Source: Promethearchaeia archaeon
GTDB taxonomy: Archaea; Asgardarchaeota; Lokiarchaeia; Sigyniarchaeales; SOKP01
Assembly (NCBI GenBank): GCA_029856125.1
Contig: JAHQWJ010000009.1
Location: forward strand, 1 to 64,000
DNA: 64,000 bases
Reading direction: 5' to 3'
Below, piece by piece: positions 25,859 to 34,021 of the stretch; the first letter of the stretch is position 1, and each line of letters begins with the position of its first letter. The position numbers and the translations under genes were made by a program. Below the pieces are notes generated by a model that did no database searches, was not told where the DNA came from, and saw only the letters and a list, made by a program, of their open reading frames with translations.

Positions 25859-26656
25859 ATGAAAGTTACACTAAACCCAAATACCATCTATAAGAAAATA
25901 CTTCAGAATAAAATAACGAAGATCGAAGGTATTGAATTTCTAATTTCGATTATCGAAAAATCTCATAATACTAATGCTAGATTGAGAAGCTTAGAGATTC
26001 TATTCAAGCTTAAAACTCAAGAACACATAGTTTTTAAAATATTAGAAAATTGTATAATTTCTGACGAAAATGAAGAGATTAGGATAGTTTCCGCTAAAAA
26101 TGTTTTAGAAAATCATTTACATATTGGAGAAAAATGCTTGGAATGGGCTCTTTTAAATGATAAGTCATCTAGATTAGTTAAAATCCTTGGAAAGTTGTTA
26201 AATAATCCAAAAGTGGATCGATACAAGGCTCTCTACGCAATTTATCTTCATCGATTAGAGAAAATAGCCGAAAAGTTTGATGTTGTTTCTGATGAAGTAC
26301 CATTCTTATTGGATATAGAATTTAATATTGAAAATTATAACAGTTTTAATTGGGGTTCAAACAGTAAACTGATCTATGATGACGAAGTAATGTTTAAAAT
26401 TCAAGACCAACACATTTTAGAATTAAGCGTCTCCCTAAGGGATCAAATTCCTTCCTCCATTAATTTATTGAAGAATTTAAGTAATTTGGATCTTAGCTGT
26501 AATAATTTAACTGATTTGCCAGATACCTTCAGCGACCTTACAAGTCTTGAAAGTCTTGATTTGAGTTGGAACGACTTTAAAGTTGTCCCAGATGTCTTGA
26601 ATGAGTTAAAATCGATTGAGAAAATTCATTTTCATAATAATCTCACTCAGAACTAA
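25859..26656 (+). CDS. HEAT-like plus leucine-rich repeat protein
   Basis: 265 residues. The first 130 residues are helical repeats (LISIIEKSHNTNARLRSLEILFKL, ENCIISDENEEIRIVSAKNVLENH). Residues 175-265 carry about three LRRs: LKNLSNLDLSCNNLTDLPDTF, LTSLESLDLSWNDFKVVPDVL, LKSIEKIHFHNN. The mixture is frequent in Asgard archaea and serves protein-protein binding. No signal peptide is seen, so it is cytoplasmic. It is on the same strand as the nucleoside phosphorylase gene 68 bases downstream. Confidence 0.7.
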   Translation: MKVTLNPNTIYKKILQNKITKIEGIEFLISIIEKSHNTNARLRSLEILFKLKTQEHIVFKILENCIISDENEEIRIVSAKNVLENHLHIGEKCLEWALLNDKSSRLVKILGKLLNNPKVDRYKALYAIYLHRLEKIAEKFDVVSDEVPFLLDIEFNIENYNSFNWGSNSKLIYDDEVMFKIQDQHILELSVSLRDQIPSSINLLKNLSNLDLSCNNLTDLPDTFSDLTSLESLDLSWNDFKVVPDVLNELKSIEKIHFHNNLTQN

Positions 26657-26724
26657 CCTAACTGAAATTTGAAAGAGATAGCCTTTTCAATAAGTTTCAA
26701 ATTCTTTAGAACTTTAAAAGAAAT

Positions 26725-27504
26725 ATGACATTTCCAAATTTTCCAAATAAACATCACGAGAAAGCTGTTGTTCAGGCTGAAGATTTCTGGAAGTATAAGA
26801 AAGAACTTGGCGTATATCCTGATATTGAACCTCCAGAGGGAGTAATAATTTGTTATTCCCCTACAATCTTGAATTACATAGTAGAAAATTATTCTCTTAC
26901 TAAAGTTGACAATGTTCATGCAAGTAAATTTTATCTTTTGAACGATTCTGACAAAAAGATTGCACTTTGTGGAACTTTTGGAATCGGAGCTCCAGTAGTT
27001 GGAATTCTCTTGGAAGAACTTAAAGCTTTTGGTGTTAAATTATTTGTTTCAATAGGGACCGCTGGCTCTCTACAGAAAAAACTCCAATTAGGTAGTACCA
27101 TTATCTGCACGAGAGCAATTAGAGACGAGGGAACATCGCATCATTACGCATTAAGTGAAAAGTACTCGTATCCTTCTCGTGACTTGACTGAAAAGTTGAT
27201 CGAAATAGCTAAAGAAATGAAATTAAATTACCACCGTGGAACAAGTTGGACAACTGACGCCCCTTATCGCGAAACTTTAGTTGAGTTAAAACATTACCGA
27301 GATGAAGGTGTATTAACAGTTGAAATGGAAGCAGCTGCTATATTTGTGATTGCAAAGTGTTTAAACATCGAAGCAGGGGCAATTTTTACTATTAGCGATT
27401 ATTTGACTGAAGAAAATTGGGAGCTTCACTTTCATTTAACTGAAGAACATCTACATACTTTATTTACTCTAGCTAAAAAGACATTAAGTTCTCTATTACT
27501 GTAA
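26725..27504 (+). CDS. Nucleoside phosphorylase (PNP/UDP family)
   Basis: 259 residues. Family motifs are GTFGIGAPVVGILLEELKAFGVKLFVSIGTAGSL, RDEGTSHHYAL and EMEAAAIFVIAKCLNIEAGAI, the last holding the purine-ribose-binding MEAA signature. It cleaves nucleosides with phosphate into base and ribose-1-phosphate for salvage. Whether it prefers uridine or a purine cannot be decided here. The starting context at ATG 26725 follows AAAAGAAAT only. Confidence 0.85.
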   Translation: MTFPNFPNKHHEKAVVQAEDFWKYKKELGVYPDIEPPEGVIICYSPTILNYIVENYSLTKVDNVHASKFYLLNDSDKKIALCGTFGIGAPVVGILLEELKAFGVKLFVSIGTAGSLQKKLQLGSTIICTRAIRDEGTSHHYALSEKYSYPSRDLTEKLIEIAKEMKLNYHRGTSWTTDAPYRETLVELKHYRDEGVLTVEMEAAAIFVIAKCLNIEAGAIFTISDYLTEENWELHFHLTEEHLHTLFTLAKKTLSSLLL

Positions 27505-27577
27505 TTGTTAAATCCCGAGCTTAAGCTCAGTCCTAAATTATAAATTCAAAAGTGTTTTTATTAAATTACTAAAAAAA

Positions 27578-28432
27578 GTGATAAAAGTGAATTTTGAGAC
27601 TATTAAATTTGAATTAAAGGAAAATGGAATTGGAATTCTTTCCTTAAATCGTCCGGAAAAATTGAACGCTATTAACTTCCAAATGGAAAAGGAGTTACAC
27701 GAGTTATTTGATCATTTAATGGTTAATTTGGATTGTCGTGTGTTGATTTTTAGAGCTGAGGGAAGGGCATTCTGTGCAGGAACTGATTTACAGGAAGCGT
27801 TGATCTTAAACACTAAAAAGAAACCTGAAGGGTACGAGAAATATTATTTTCTAAACGTTTCAGAACCAATTAAAAAAAAAATATACCATCAGTGGCGTAT
27901 TAGTTCGATTTTTATGAAAATGCGCAAGATTAGCCAACCAATTATCGCTTTAGTTCACGGTGCGGCTGCTGGAGGTGGATTTGGCTTTGCTATGGCTTCA
28001 GATATCCGGATTGTAGGTAATAATGTTAAGTTCATTAACGCCTCAATTAATATTGGGTTAACGGGAGCAGATGTAGGCGGAAGTTACTTTCTTCCTCGAT
28101 TAATAGGATTATCGAGAGCTTCTGAGATAATGTACACTGGAAGACAAGTTGGGGCGGAAGAATCGGTCAAAATTGGATTAGCTTTAAGATCTGTTGAGTT
28201 AAAAGATCTATTAGACTCTGGGTTGGAGTTAGCTGACGAGATGCTAAAGAAGAGCCCGTTAGGTTTGCGAATGACTAAACAATCGTTAAATTTAACTCTT
28301 GATTCTCCAAGTTTAGAAACAATATGTCAATTGGAAAACTCCAGTATTGTGCTCACTTTTAGTTCTAAAGACGTGAACGAAGCCTCTGCTGCTTTTTTTG
28401 GGAAGAGAGATCCAAAATACCCTTTAAGTTAA
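27578..28432 (+). CDS. Enoyl-CoA hydratase/isomerase family protein
   Basis: 284 residues from GTG 27578. The crotonase motifs are LNRPEKLNAINFQM, RAEGRAFCAGTDLQE (oxyanion hole part 1) and ALVHGAAAGGGFGFAMASDIRIVGNN (part 2). The NASINIGLTGADVGGSYFLPRLIG stretch holds the catalytic region. The family hydrates or isomerises acyl-CoA thioesters in fatty or amino acid metabolism. No acyl-CoA dehydrogenase gene is adjacent. The GTG at 27587 is an alternative start. Confidence 0.85.
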   Translation: MIKVNFETIKFELKENGIGILSLNRPEKLNAINFQMEKELHELFDHLMVNLDCRVLIFRAEGRAFCAGTDLQEALILNTKKKPEGYEKYYFLNVSEPIKKKIYHQWRISSIFMKMRKISQPIIALVHGAAAGGGFGFAMASDIRIVGNNVKFINASINIGLTGADVGGSYFLPRLIGLSRASEIMYTGRQVGAEESVKIGLALRSVELKDLLDSGLELADEMLKKSPLGLRMTKQSLNLTLDSPSLETICQLENSSIVLTFSSKDVNEASAAFFGKRDPKYPLS

Positions 28433-28486
28433 ATCTGATTTTAGAATGAGAAAATAAAAATAAAAAAACAAAGAATAACTAGTAGA

Positions 28487-28996
28487 TTATTCTCTTATTT
28501 GGAGTTTTGGAGTAATAGGTGAAGCCCCACCCAAATTAGTTATAACTGGGCAATGAGAAAATACTTTTTCCATCAATTCCTCAATTTTTTCTTTAGGGGC
28601 GTCTGCTTTAATCCTAACAACAGGTTCGAGTTTATCGTAACCCGCAAGTTTACTGTCGTCAAGTCCAAAAATTGCTCCAAGATTAATATGACCACGAGAA
28701 AACACTTTCAATTCTGTGATTTTTATATCCATAATCTTGGCCCAAAATTTCGTAACTGCAACTATACATGCGCCTATTGAGGCTAAAATAACGAGTAGTG
28801 GAGATGGTCCTTCATTTGTTCCGTCTAAGCCCAGAGGTGCATCAATTAATATTTCAAAAGGCTTTGCTCCCATTGTGCATTTAACTTGCATACCTTCCGA
28901 TAGCATTTCACACTCAATGTTAAAATTCTTTTCCCCCTTGTTCCAATCTTCTTTTATTGCTTCATACGTTTCTTTAAAGCTTGGCATTTTTTTCAC
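28487..28996 (-). CDS. OsmC-family peroxiredoxin-like protein
   Basis: 169 residues. Two redox cysteines are in the family positions: Cys77 in ASIGACIVAVTKFWAK and Cys149 in VFSHCPVITN. NEGPSPLLVILASIGAC is the OsmC hallmark. These proteins reduce peroxides or react with sulfur species in the cytoplasm. An exact copy of the shared operator (reverse complement) lies about 25 bases before the start, the closest to the coding region of all copies, which links this gene to the cofactor cluster. Confidence 0.85.
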   Translation of the reverse strand: MKKMPSFKETYEAIKEDWNKGEKNFNIECEMLSEGMQVKCTMGAKPFEILIDAPLGLDGTNEGPSPLLVILASIGACIVAVTKFWAKIMDIKITELKVFSRGHINLGAIFGLDDSKLAGYDKLEPVVRIKADAPKEKIEELMEKVFSHCPVITNLGGASPITPKLQIRE

Positions 28997-29020
28997 TTTT
29001 TGTTAATATTTTTTCTATAA

Positions 29021-29034
29021 TGAATGATTATTCA
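29021..29034. promoter_or_regulatory. TGAATGATTATTCA dyad, copy of the shared operator
   Basis: Its reverse complement TGAATAATCATTCA is identical to both copies at 20253 and 20271, including flanking AATT bases. It lies 25-38 bases upstream of the OsmC gene. A weaker AGAATAATTAATTC follows at 29055-29068. Confidence 0.65.
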
Positions 29035-29093
29035 TAATTTGTACTTATGTATAAAGAATAATTAATTCTATTTAAATTTCTCTAATTAGAAGA

Positions 29094-29105
29094 GCTGCTA
29101 GCAGC
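29094..29105. other. Perfect 12-bp palindrome GCTGCTAGCAGC
   Basis: GCTGCTAGCAGC is followed by a T-run (GTGCCTTTTTG). It is GC-rich in an A+T-rich gap between the OsmC and thioesterase genes. It could be a regulator site or a minus- or plus-strand terminator element. No partner gene is evident. Confidence 0.3.
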
Positions 29106-29205
29106 GTGCCTTTTTGTAGATATTTTAAATTAAAAGAGTTACCTTTATCATTAGTTTTATCATTTGTATCTTAAAAACAGATTAGATAACTAGTGGTAGA
29201 TTAAA

Positions 29206-29721
29206 TTGGAAGCTAAAACAGTTTCGCAATCAAAGGTTGAGATTGCGCAAGTAATGATGCCAGAGCACGCAAATCCCGCTGGGAACGTACACGGGGGTAA
29301 TCTTTTAAAACTTGTTGACCAAGCGGGAGCTATTGTGGCAGCGAGGCATACGCACACTAATGTAGTTACAGCATCGGTAGATCGTTTCGATTTTATTTCA
29401 CCGGCCTATATTGGTAACCTTGTTTTTATTAAAGCATCAATGAATTATGTTTCAAAAACTTCGATGGAAATTGGAGTAAGAGTGGAGGCGGAATGTCTTA
29501 AAACGGGCACTCATACCCATATTGGCTCCGCTTACCTTACATTTGTAGCTCTGGGCAAAGGCGATAAACCAACTGAAGTACCAGGACTGATTTCAGAGAC
29601 GGTAAGGGAAAAAAGACGCTTTGAGGAGGCTAAAAAAAGGAGAGAAATTAGATTACAACACGCTAAACCTCATCGTCATCGTCAACAAGCAAGTATAATT
29701 AGACCGGAAAAGTTAAAATAG
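29206..29721 (+). CDS. Acyl-CoA thioesterase (hotdog fold, YciA/BACH type)
   Basis: 171 residues from TTG 29206. NPAGNVHGGNLLKLVDQAGAIVAARHT holds the conserved Asn, His-Gly-Gly and the catalytic Asp; ASVDRFDFISPAYIGN follows. The C-terminal 40 residues are strongly basic and charged (REKRRFEEAKKRREIRLQ). It hydrolyses acyl-CoA to the acid and CoA. It is a single gene, with an acyl-CoA hydratase nearby, so fatty-acyl turnover is plausible. Confidence 0.85.
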   Translation: MEAKTVSQSKVEIAQVMMPEHANPAGNVHGGNLLKLVDQAGAIVAARHTHTNVVTASVDRFDFISPAYIGNLVFIKASMNYVSKTSMEIGVRVEAECLKTGTHTHIGSAYLTFVALGKGDKPTEVPGLISETVREKRRFEEAKKRREIRLQHAKPHRHRQQASIIRPEKLK

Positions 29722-29811
29722 ATATATATCTTTTTCTGAGTTAAAACGATTTAAAGGTTTCAAATGTAACTTTTTATTAAGCGAAGTATAGAATTATTTA
29801 TATTTAGTAAG

Positions 29812-31167
29812 GTGAGTTTGTTGGAAGAAGTTAAGAAAAAACCTGAATTAAAAAGAAGAATATCTTTATTCGGTGTTACTCTCTACGGAATTGGAAACAT
29901 CCTCGGAGCAGGCATCTATGCCTTAATTGGGGAAGTAGTAGGACATACGGGAAATATTTCGTGGTTAGTTTTTATAATAGCCTCGGTTATTGGAGCTTTA
30001 ACAGGTTTATCATATGCTGAACTGTCTGCTATGTACCCCAAAAGTGCTGCTGAGTTTGTATATACAGAAGAGGCTTTCAAAATCCGGCTTTTATCGTTTC
30101 TCTTGGGATGGATAATAATCTTTTCAGGGATATTTTCGGCAGCTACTGTTGCGTTAGGTTTCGCGAGTTATCTAGCCGCTTTAATCGGGATATCTCCGAT
30201 TTTTCTTGTTGTAACATTTGCCGTTTTACTCATAGTTATCCTAAGCCTTATTAACTTCGTTGGTATAAGGGCATCTACGTGGACAAATATTCTATTTACA
30301 TTAATTGAGGCTTCTGGACTCATCTTAATTATTATAATTGGCATACCGTATTTAGGTAGCGTCAACTATTTTGTTCTCCCTATAGGAAGCTCCTTTGGGT
30401 CTATTTTTTCGGCGGTCGCTTTAATATTTTTTGCGTATATTGGGTTCGAGGATATCGCAAATGTCGCTGAAGAAGTTAAAAAACCAGCTAGAAACCTTCC
30501 TCGAGCTATAATTTATTCAATTATTGTTACAACAGTTCTATATTGTTTAACTGCGATATCAGTAGTTAGCATTCTACCTTATGACGAGATTGCAAACTCT
30601 CAAGCTCCTTTAAGCAGCGTTGTTTCTGCAGTATTAGGTCCTATTGGAGGAATACTCATGTCGTTTATTGCTCTCTTTGCTACAGCAAACACCGTTCTGA
30701 TAATGATGATTGTCACTTCCAGAATGATGTACGGAATGGCAAGAGATAAAGCGTTACCAGAAGGATTAAGCAAGGTATCGACTAAATTTAAAACACCCGC
30801 TTTAGCTGTATTAGCAACGATGATTTTAACGATAATTCCTTTAGGCTTATATTTTATTGGGGACATATCTACTGTCGCAGAGGCTACTGTTTTTGGAGTG
30901 CTAATTACTTTTTTCCTCGTGAATCTAAGCTTAATAGTTTTGCGTAAGAAAAAACCCGAGCTTGAACGACCCTTTAAACTAAAACCAAATATCCGTTGGC
31001 TGCCAATAGTTTCACTACTAGGATGTATTGCTTGCTTCGGATTATTTTTTTCATTTGCAAATTTAGAAGGTCTATTGACAATAATTATTCAGGCAATTAT
31101 CGTATTATGTGGAGTAGTAGTTTTTTACGCAATGAAATCAAAAATCGAAACAAAAGCCAGTAAATAA
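29812..31167 (+). CDS. APC-superfamily amino acid permease
   Basis: 451 residues from GTG 29812, with about 12 membrane segments. TLYGIGNILGAGIYALIGEVVG is the TM1 substrate-binding motif, and FFAYIGFEDIANVAEEVKKPARNLPRAI is the typical APC segment in TM6 and the loop. It imports an amino acid or amine by secondary transport. The substrate cannot be read. A 27-base gap separates its stop from the small gene on the other strand. Confidence 0.85.
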   Translation: MSLLEEVKKKPELKRRISLFGVTLYGIGNILGAGIYALIGEVVGHTGNISWLVFIIASVIGALTGLSYAELSAMYPKSAAEFVYTEEAFKIRLLSFLLGWIIIFSGIFSAATVALGFASYLAALIGISPIFLVVTFAVLLIVILSLINFVGIRASTWTNILFTLIEASGLILIIIIGIPYLGSVNYFVLPIGSSFGSIFSAVALIFFAYIGFEDIANVAEEVKKPARNLPRAIIYSIIVTTVLYCLTAISVVSILPYDEIANSQAPLSSVVSAVLGPIGGILMSFIALFATANTVLIMMIVTSRMMYGMARDKALPEGLSKVSTKFKTPALAVLATMILTIIPLGLYFIGDISTVAEATVFGVLITFFLVNLSLIVLRKKKPELERPFKLKPNIRWLPIVSLLGCIACFGLFFSFANLEGLLTIIIQAIIVLCGVVVFYAMKSKIETKASK

Positions 31168-31185
31168 ATCAAAAGTGCTTATAAA

Positions 31186-31353
31186 TTAATCATATTTGTC
31201 TTTCCACTTTTTTTGCCTTTCTTCACTGTCCCCTTTCATTTTGCAAGTTTTATGAATTTGGTCCTGCATTTCCCATTGTTTATCTAATTCGTCTTCAGGG
31301 TCGTCTTCCATCTTGTCATTTTCTTTATTGGATTCTTTATTATCTTTGCTCAT
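31186..31353 (-). CDS. 55-residue highly charged protein
   Basis: ATG at 31353..31351 follows AAAGGTG, which overlaps the stop of the upstream radical SAM gene. TAA is at 31186-31188. The composition is strongly acidic and basic (SNKENDKMEDDPEDELDKQWEMQ, GDSEERQKKWKDKYD) with one Cys in HKTCKMK. It is the third gene of the PfkB/radical SAM operon. No family was recognised. The good ribosome site and operon position support a real gene. Confidence 0.6.
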   Translation of the reverse strand: MSKDNKESNKENDKMEDDPEDELDKQWEMQDQIHKTCKMKGDSEERQKKWKDKYD

Positions 31354-31364
31354 TTTTTTCACCT

Positions 31365-32123
31365 TTAGGCATCAAGATACTCGTATAATTTATCTATCTT
31401 ACTATATCCCACTACATCATCTCTTAAATAGATTTGGAAGGGTAAATCCATATTTCTATAAGGCTTTAGGATATTGAGTAGTGTAAAATGTTCTGGTTTT
31501 TGAAACTTAAGCTTATTTTCTTCACCAATGCCATCGGAGTACTGATATTGTTGAAGGACAAAATTCCCTCGGAACTTATTTTTTCTTAGGAATAAAATAA
31601 TCTTATCAATATCGTTAGATTTCATCAAATTTCCCACATAAGTCGTTCTTATTTCAAAATCAATATCCTCATAATTGTTTACAGTCTTAAATGTCTCAAT
31701 AATTGAGTTAAAATTCACCTGACTTCCTGTAATTTTGGCTAGTCTTTTATTATTGAGTGGACCTTTCATATCTAAGGCAACTCTGTTGATATATGGTAAC
31801 AATTCTGTAATAGATTTCGGATTTGTTCCATTTGTATCAATACTGATATATTTTCCAACATTCTTTATTTCTTTACACAATTCAAGTAAATCCTTTTGAA
31901 GCGTAGGTTCTCCTCCAGAAATGCTTACACTACTAACTAACATGTTGCTTTTAATTTGCTCCATTAATTTAGGAACGTTGATGTCTCTTCCTACGCCCTC
32001 ATGTAGTAGATATTTATTGTGACAAAATTCACAGCTTAAATTACACCCAACCGTGAATATAACCATTGTTGACCTATTAGGGATGTCTTTTGTTGATATA
32101 TCTACAATTCCCCCTACTCTCAT
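31365..32123 (-). CDS. Radical SAM activating-enzyme-like protein (NrdG2 type)
   Basis: 252 residues. The radical SAM motif is GCNLSCEFCHNKYLL (Cys27, Cys31, Cys34), with SISGGEPTLQKDLLELCKEI as the SAM-binding GGE. This matches the family annotated as anaerobic ribonucleotide reductase activating protein. No anaerobic reductase is in the window, but a glycyl radical enzyme is 6 kb away. Its start codon overlaps the end of the PfkB gene by 4 bases, so it is translationally coupled. Confidence 0.8.
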   Translation of the reverse strand: MRVGGIVDISTKDIPNRSTMVIFTVGCNLSCEFCHNKYLLHEGVGRDINVPKLMEQIKSNMLVSSVSISGGEPTLQKDLLELCKEIKNVGKYISIDTNGTNPKSITELLPYINRVALDMKGPLNNKRLAKITGSQVNFNSIIETFKTVNNYEDIDFEIRTTYVGNLMKSNDIDKIILFLRKNKFRGNFVLQQYQYSDGIGEENKLKFQKPEHFTLLNILKPYRNMDLPFQIYLRDDVVGYSKIDKLYEYLDA

Positions 32124-33022
32124 TGAACGTATTCCTCCCTTACAAATTTTTCAACCGCACTTAATTGTAATGAAAAGGGTTCGATTGATTCCATTTTAAG
32201 CGAGGTTAACGCTGCAGAAAACCTTAAGGAATCTTCTGGACTTTTGGTTATTCGCGATCCTAAATAACTTATAAAGGCAGTATCTCCTCTACCTGTCCTT
32301 CCAATATTACTTATGTTTTTCCAAGGAAAGTAGTACGATTCATCTCTTAAAGTTAAGTTTATTCCGTTTTTGTGGGTGATAAGAACTTCTCTCGGACCTA
32401 GTTTGATTAGCTCCTTTCCTGCTTTTGGTAAAGAAGATAGGTTTGTAAGGACTTTTGCTTCAGTTTCGTCAACTTTTAAGTAATCCACTTTAGATATTAT
32501 TTCAACCTTCTCTTTTTCAGTCAAGCTGAAATTTTGCATCTTACTATCCTTTACACCTCTAATAAACCCTTGAATGTCAAGCCCCAATCTGCCGTTATAT
32601 CTCTCATTCAAATATTTTAGCAGCTCTAAATTAATTTCACCAGCAATTATCGAACCTATAACAAAAAATTTTGTTTTAATATCTGGGATTTCTTCCTTAT
32701 TAAACGCACCCGCAAAACCTAAAGGCTCATAACTTCTAGATTCCATATTTTGCGAGGAGTATATGTTTTTAATTCCTGAAGTTTCTTTAGCTGGATACGC
32801 AAAGTATTTGATATTGTTTTTCTCAAATGAATCCAAAATTTGGTAATCTTCGGCCTTCAACCGCGTAATGATCGCTACTTTTAATCCCATTCGACTACCA
32901 GCTAGCCCGCCGTAATATACGGCACCTCCCAATACCGGTTTGCTCACTCCGTCGATTTCTATAATATCTTTTGCTACATGCCCAATTATTACAATATCTG
33001 ACTCAAATACTTCTTTATCCAT
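32120..33022 (-). CDS. PfkB/ribokinase-family sugar or nucleoside kinase
   Basis: 300 residues. GGAVYYGGLAGSRMGLKVAIITRL is the N-terminal PfkB part. The C-terminal catalytic motif is NIGRTGRGDTAFISYLGSRI near residue 245, with the catalytic Asp after GRG (usually GAG). KVDETEAKVLTNLSSL is the NE-type phosphate/ATP-region motif. It phosphorylates a sugar or nucleoside. It is the promoter-proximal gene of the operon with the radical SAM protein and the 55-residue protein. Confidence 0.8.
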   Translation of the reverse strand: MDKEVFESDIVIIGHVAKDIIEIDGVSKPVLGGAVYYGGLAGSRMGLKVAIITRLKAEDYQILDSFEKNNIKYFAYPAKETSGIKNIYSSQNMESRSYEPLGFAGAFNKEEIPDIKTKFFVIGSIIAGEINLELLKYLNERYNGRLGLDIQGFIRGVKDSKMQNFSLTEKEKVEIISKVDYLKVDETEAKVLTNLSSLPKAGKELIKLGPREVLITHKNGINLTLRDESYYFPWKNISNIGRTGRGDTAFISYLGSRITKSPEDSLRFSAALTSLKMESIEPFSLQLSAVEKFVREEYVQ

Positions 33023-33372
33023 AATGAATGGTTTTAAAATGAACTATTTGTTTAAGAAATTATCTTTTTTAATTTATAAAGTAAGAAATTTCTCGAAATA
33101 AGATTTAAAAAAAGTTGTAAGAAAAATAATTTAATAAAATTACTCGTAAATTAATAAAGGATTTTCCTTTGGATTGTTTAGAATACTATCTAAAATTTTC
33201 TGAACAGATTTCAAAGAAAATGAGCTTAAACCGACAAAAAATGAGACTTAATAAGAGTCCAAGAGTTCAGTTAAAGTTTTAGATAAGAAACTAATAATAT
33301 ACTTTTAACCTTATTTTATTTAATTAAAAACTCAAATAAAAATAAATTAATGAAAAATAAAAGGTGGTTAGC
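33023..33372. other. Divergent intergenic region, 350 bases
   Basis: A+T-rich, between the PfkB operon and the small membrane protein genes. It contains a hairpin-like AAAGGATTTTCCTTT near 33155 and a 20-residue reading frame (33220-33282) that I do not accept as a gene. Nothing else was recognised. Confidence 0.4.
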
Positions 33373-33702
33373 GTGATTGAAGAACAATTATATGTGCTTG
33401 AAGAGAAAGAGGATAATTCAGATAGAAAAGCAAAAATTGAGAGTAAAAATACCTTTATGGGTAAATATTATGCGTATTTATTACATAAAAAACCTTTGAA
33501 AGCTCTATTAATCGCAGGTGCAATTTTAGGGTTTATTGTATCAATTTATCTTATGGTTGGAGGAGGGCTTTCGTGGTGGTGGATTCCGCTTAGTACAATG
33601 TTTATCGGACCAATAGGTTTAGTCTTTTTTGCTTTGATACTTCCATTCATTCCTTACATCCTTTATGGCATACTGATAGTTATCCTCGAGATGCTGAGTT
33701 GA
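33373..33702 (+). CDS. Small membrane protein with two helices
   Basis: 109 residues from GTG 33373, which is chosen over GTG 33364 because AAAAGGTGG (33359-33367) is then correctly spaced. A 40-residue charged N-terminus (EEKEDNSDRKAKIESKNTF) is followed by hydrophobic helices near 49-68 and 80-107. A conserved-looking GGGLSWWWIPLS loop joins them. No family was recognised. It precedes another small membrane protein by 84 bases. Confidence 0.6.
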   Translation: MIEEQLYVLEEKEDNSDRKAKIESKNTFMGKYYAYLLHKKPLKALLIAGAILGFIVSIYLMVGGGLSWWWIPLSTMFIGPIGLVFFALILPFIPYILYGILIVILEMLS

Positions 33703-33786
33703 GAAAATCAATCTGACATTCATCTATTTTAGTTTATTATTATAGACGCAATTCTTAAAGAGGGATGTTCATTTACCTTTTTAACA

Positions 33787-33993
33787 ATGCATAAACGGAA
33801 AAAAGATTTTTTAAAATATACACTTCTTTTTATTATATTTTTAATAGCTGTTATCTTAGCTATCGTATTTCTAGTGACAGCTGAGTTTAACAATTGGATA
33901 GAGTATCAAATTTCTATTATTGTAATGGTAACATTAATCTTCTTTATGAGTTTTTTCTTTTTTTCCGCATTCCATTACATTATCCGAAAATGA
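33787..33993 (+). CDS. Small two-helix membrane protein
   Basis: 68 residues. A basic N-terminus (MHKRKKDF) is followed by helices at about 10-30 and 42-64, with a short loop (EFNNWIEYQ). It ends in IIRK. It is in tandem with the previous small membrane protein. There is no recognisable family. The topology would place both termini inside. Confidence 0.5.
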   Translation: MHKRKKDFLKYTLLFIIFLIAVILAIVFLVTAEFNNWIEYQISIIVMVTLIFFMSFFFFSAFHYIIRK

Positions 33994-34021
33994 TTTGCAT
34001 TTAACGCAATACTCTTAGTAT

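Noticed and set aside
31080-31092. CAATAATTATTCA match to the shared operator
   Set aside because: It lies inside the amino acid permease coding region and lacks the first TG; treated as chance.
33220-33282. 20-residue basic reading frame
   Set aside because: No ribosome site, no conservation evidence, and typical of chance frames in A+T-rich DNA.
33364-33372. Earlier GTG start of the small membrane protein
   Set aside because: It overlaps the AAAAGGTGG ribosome site; GTG 33373 is correctly spaced.
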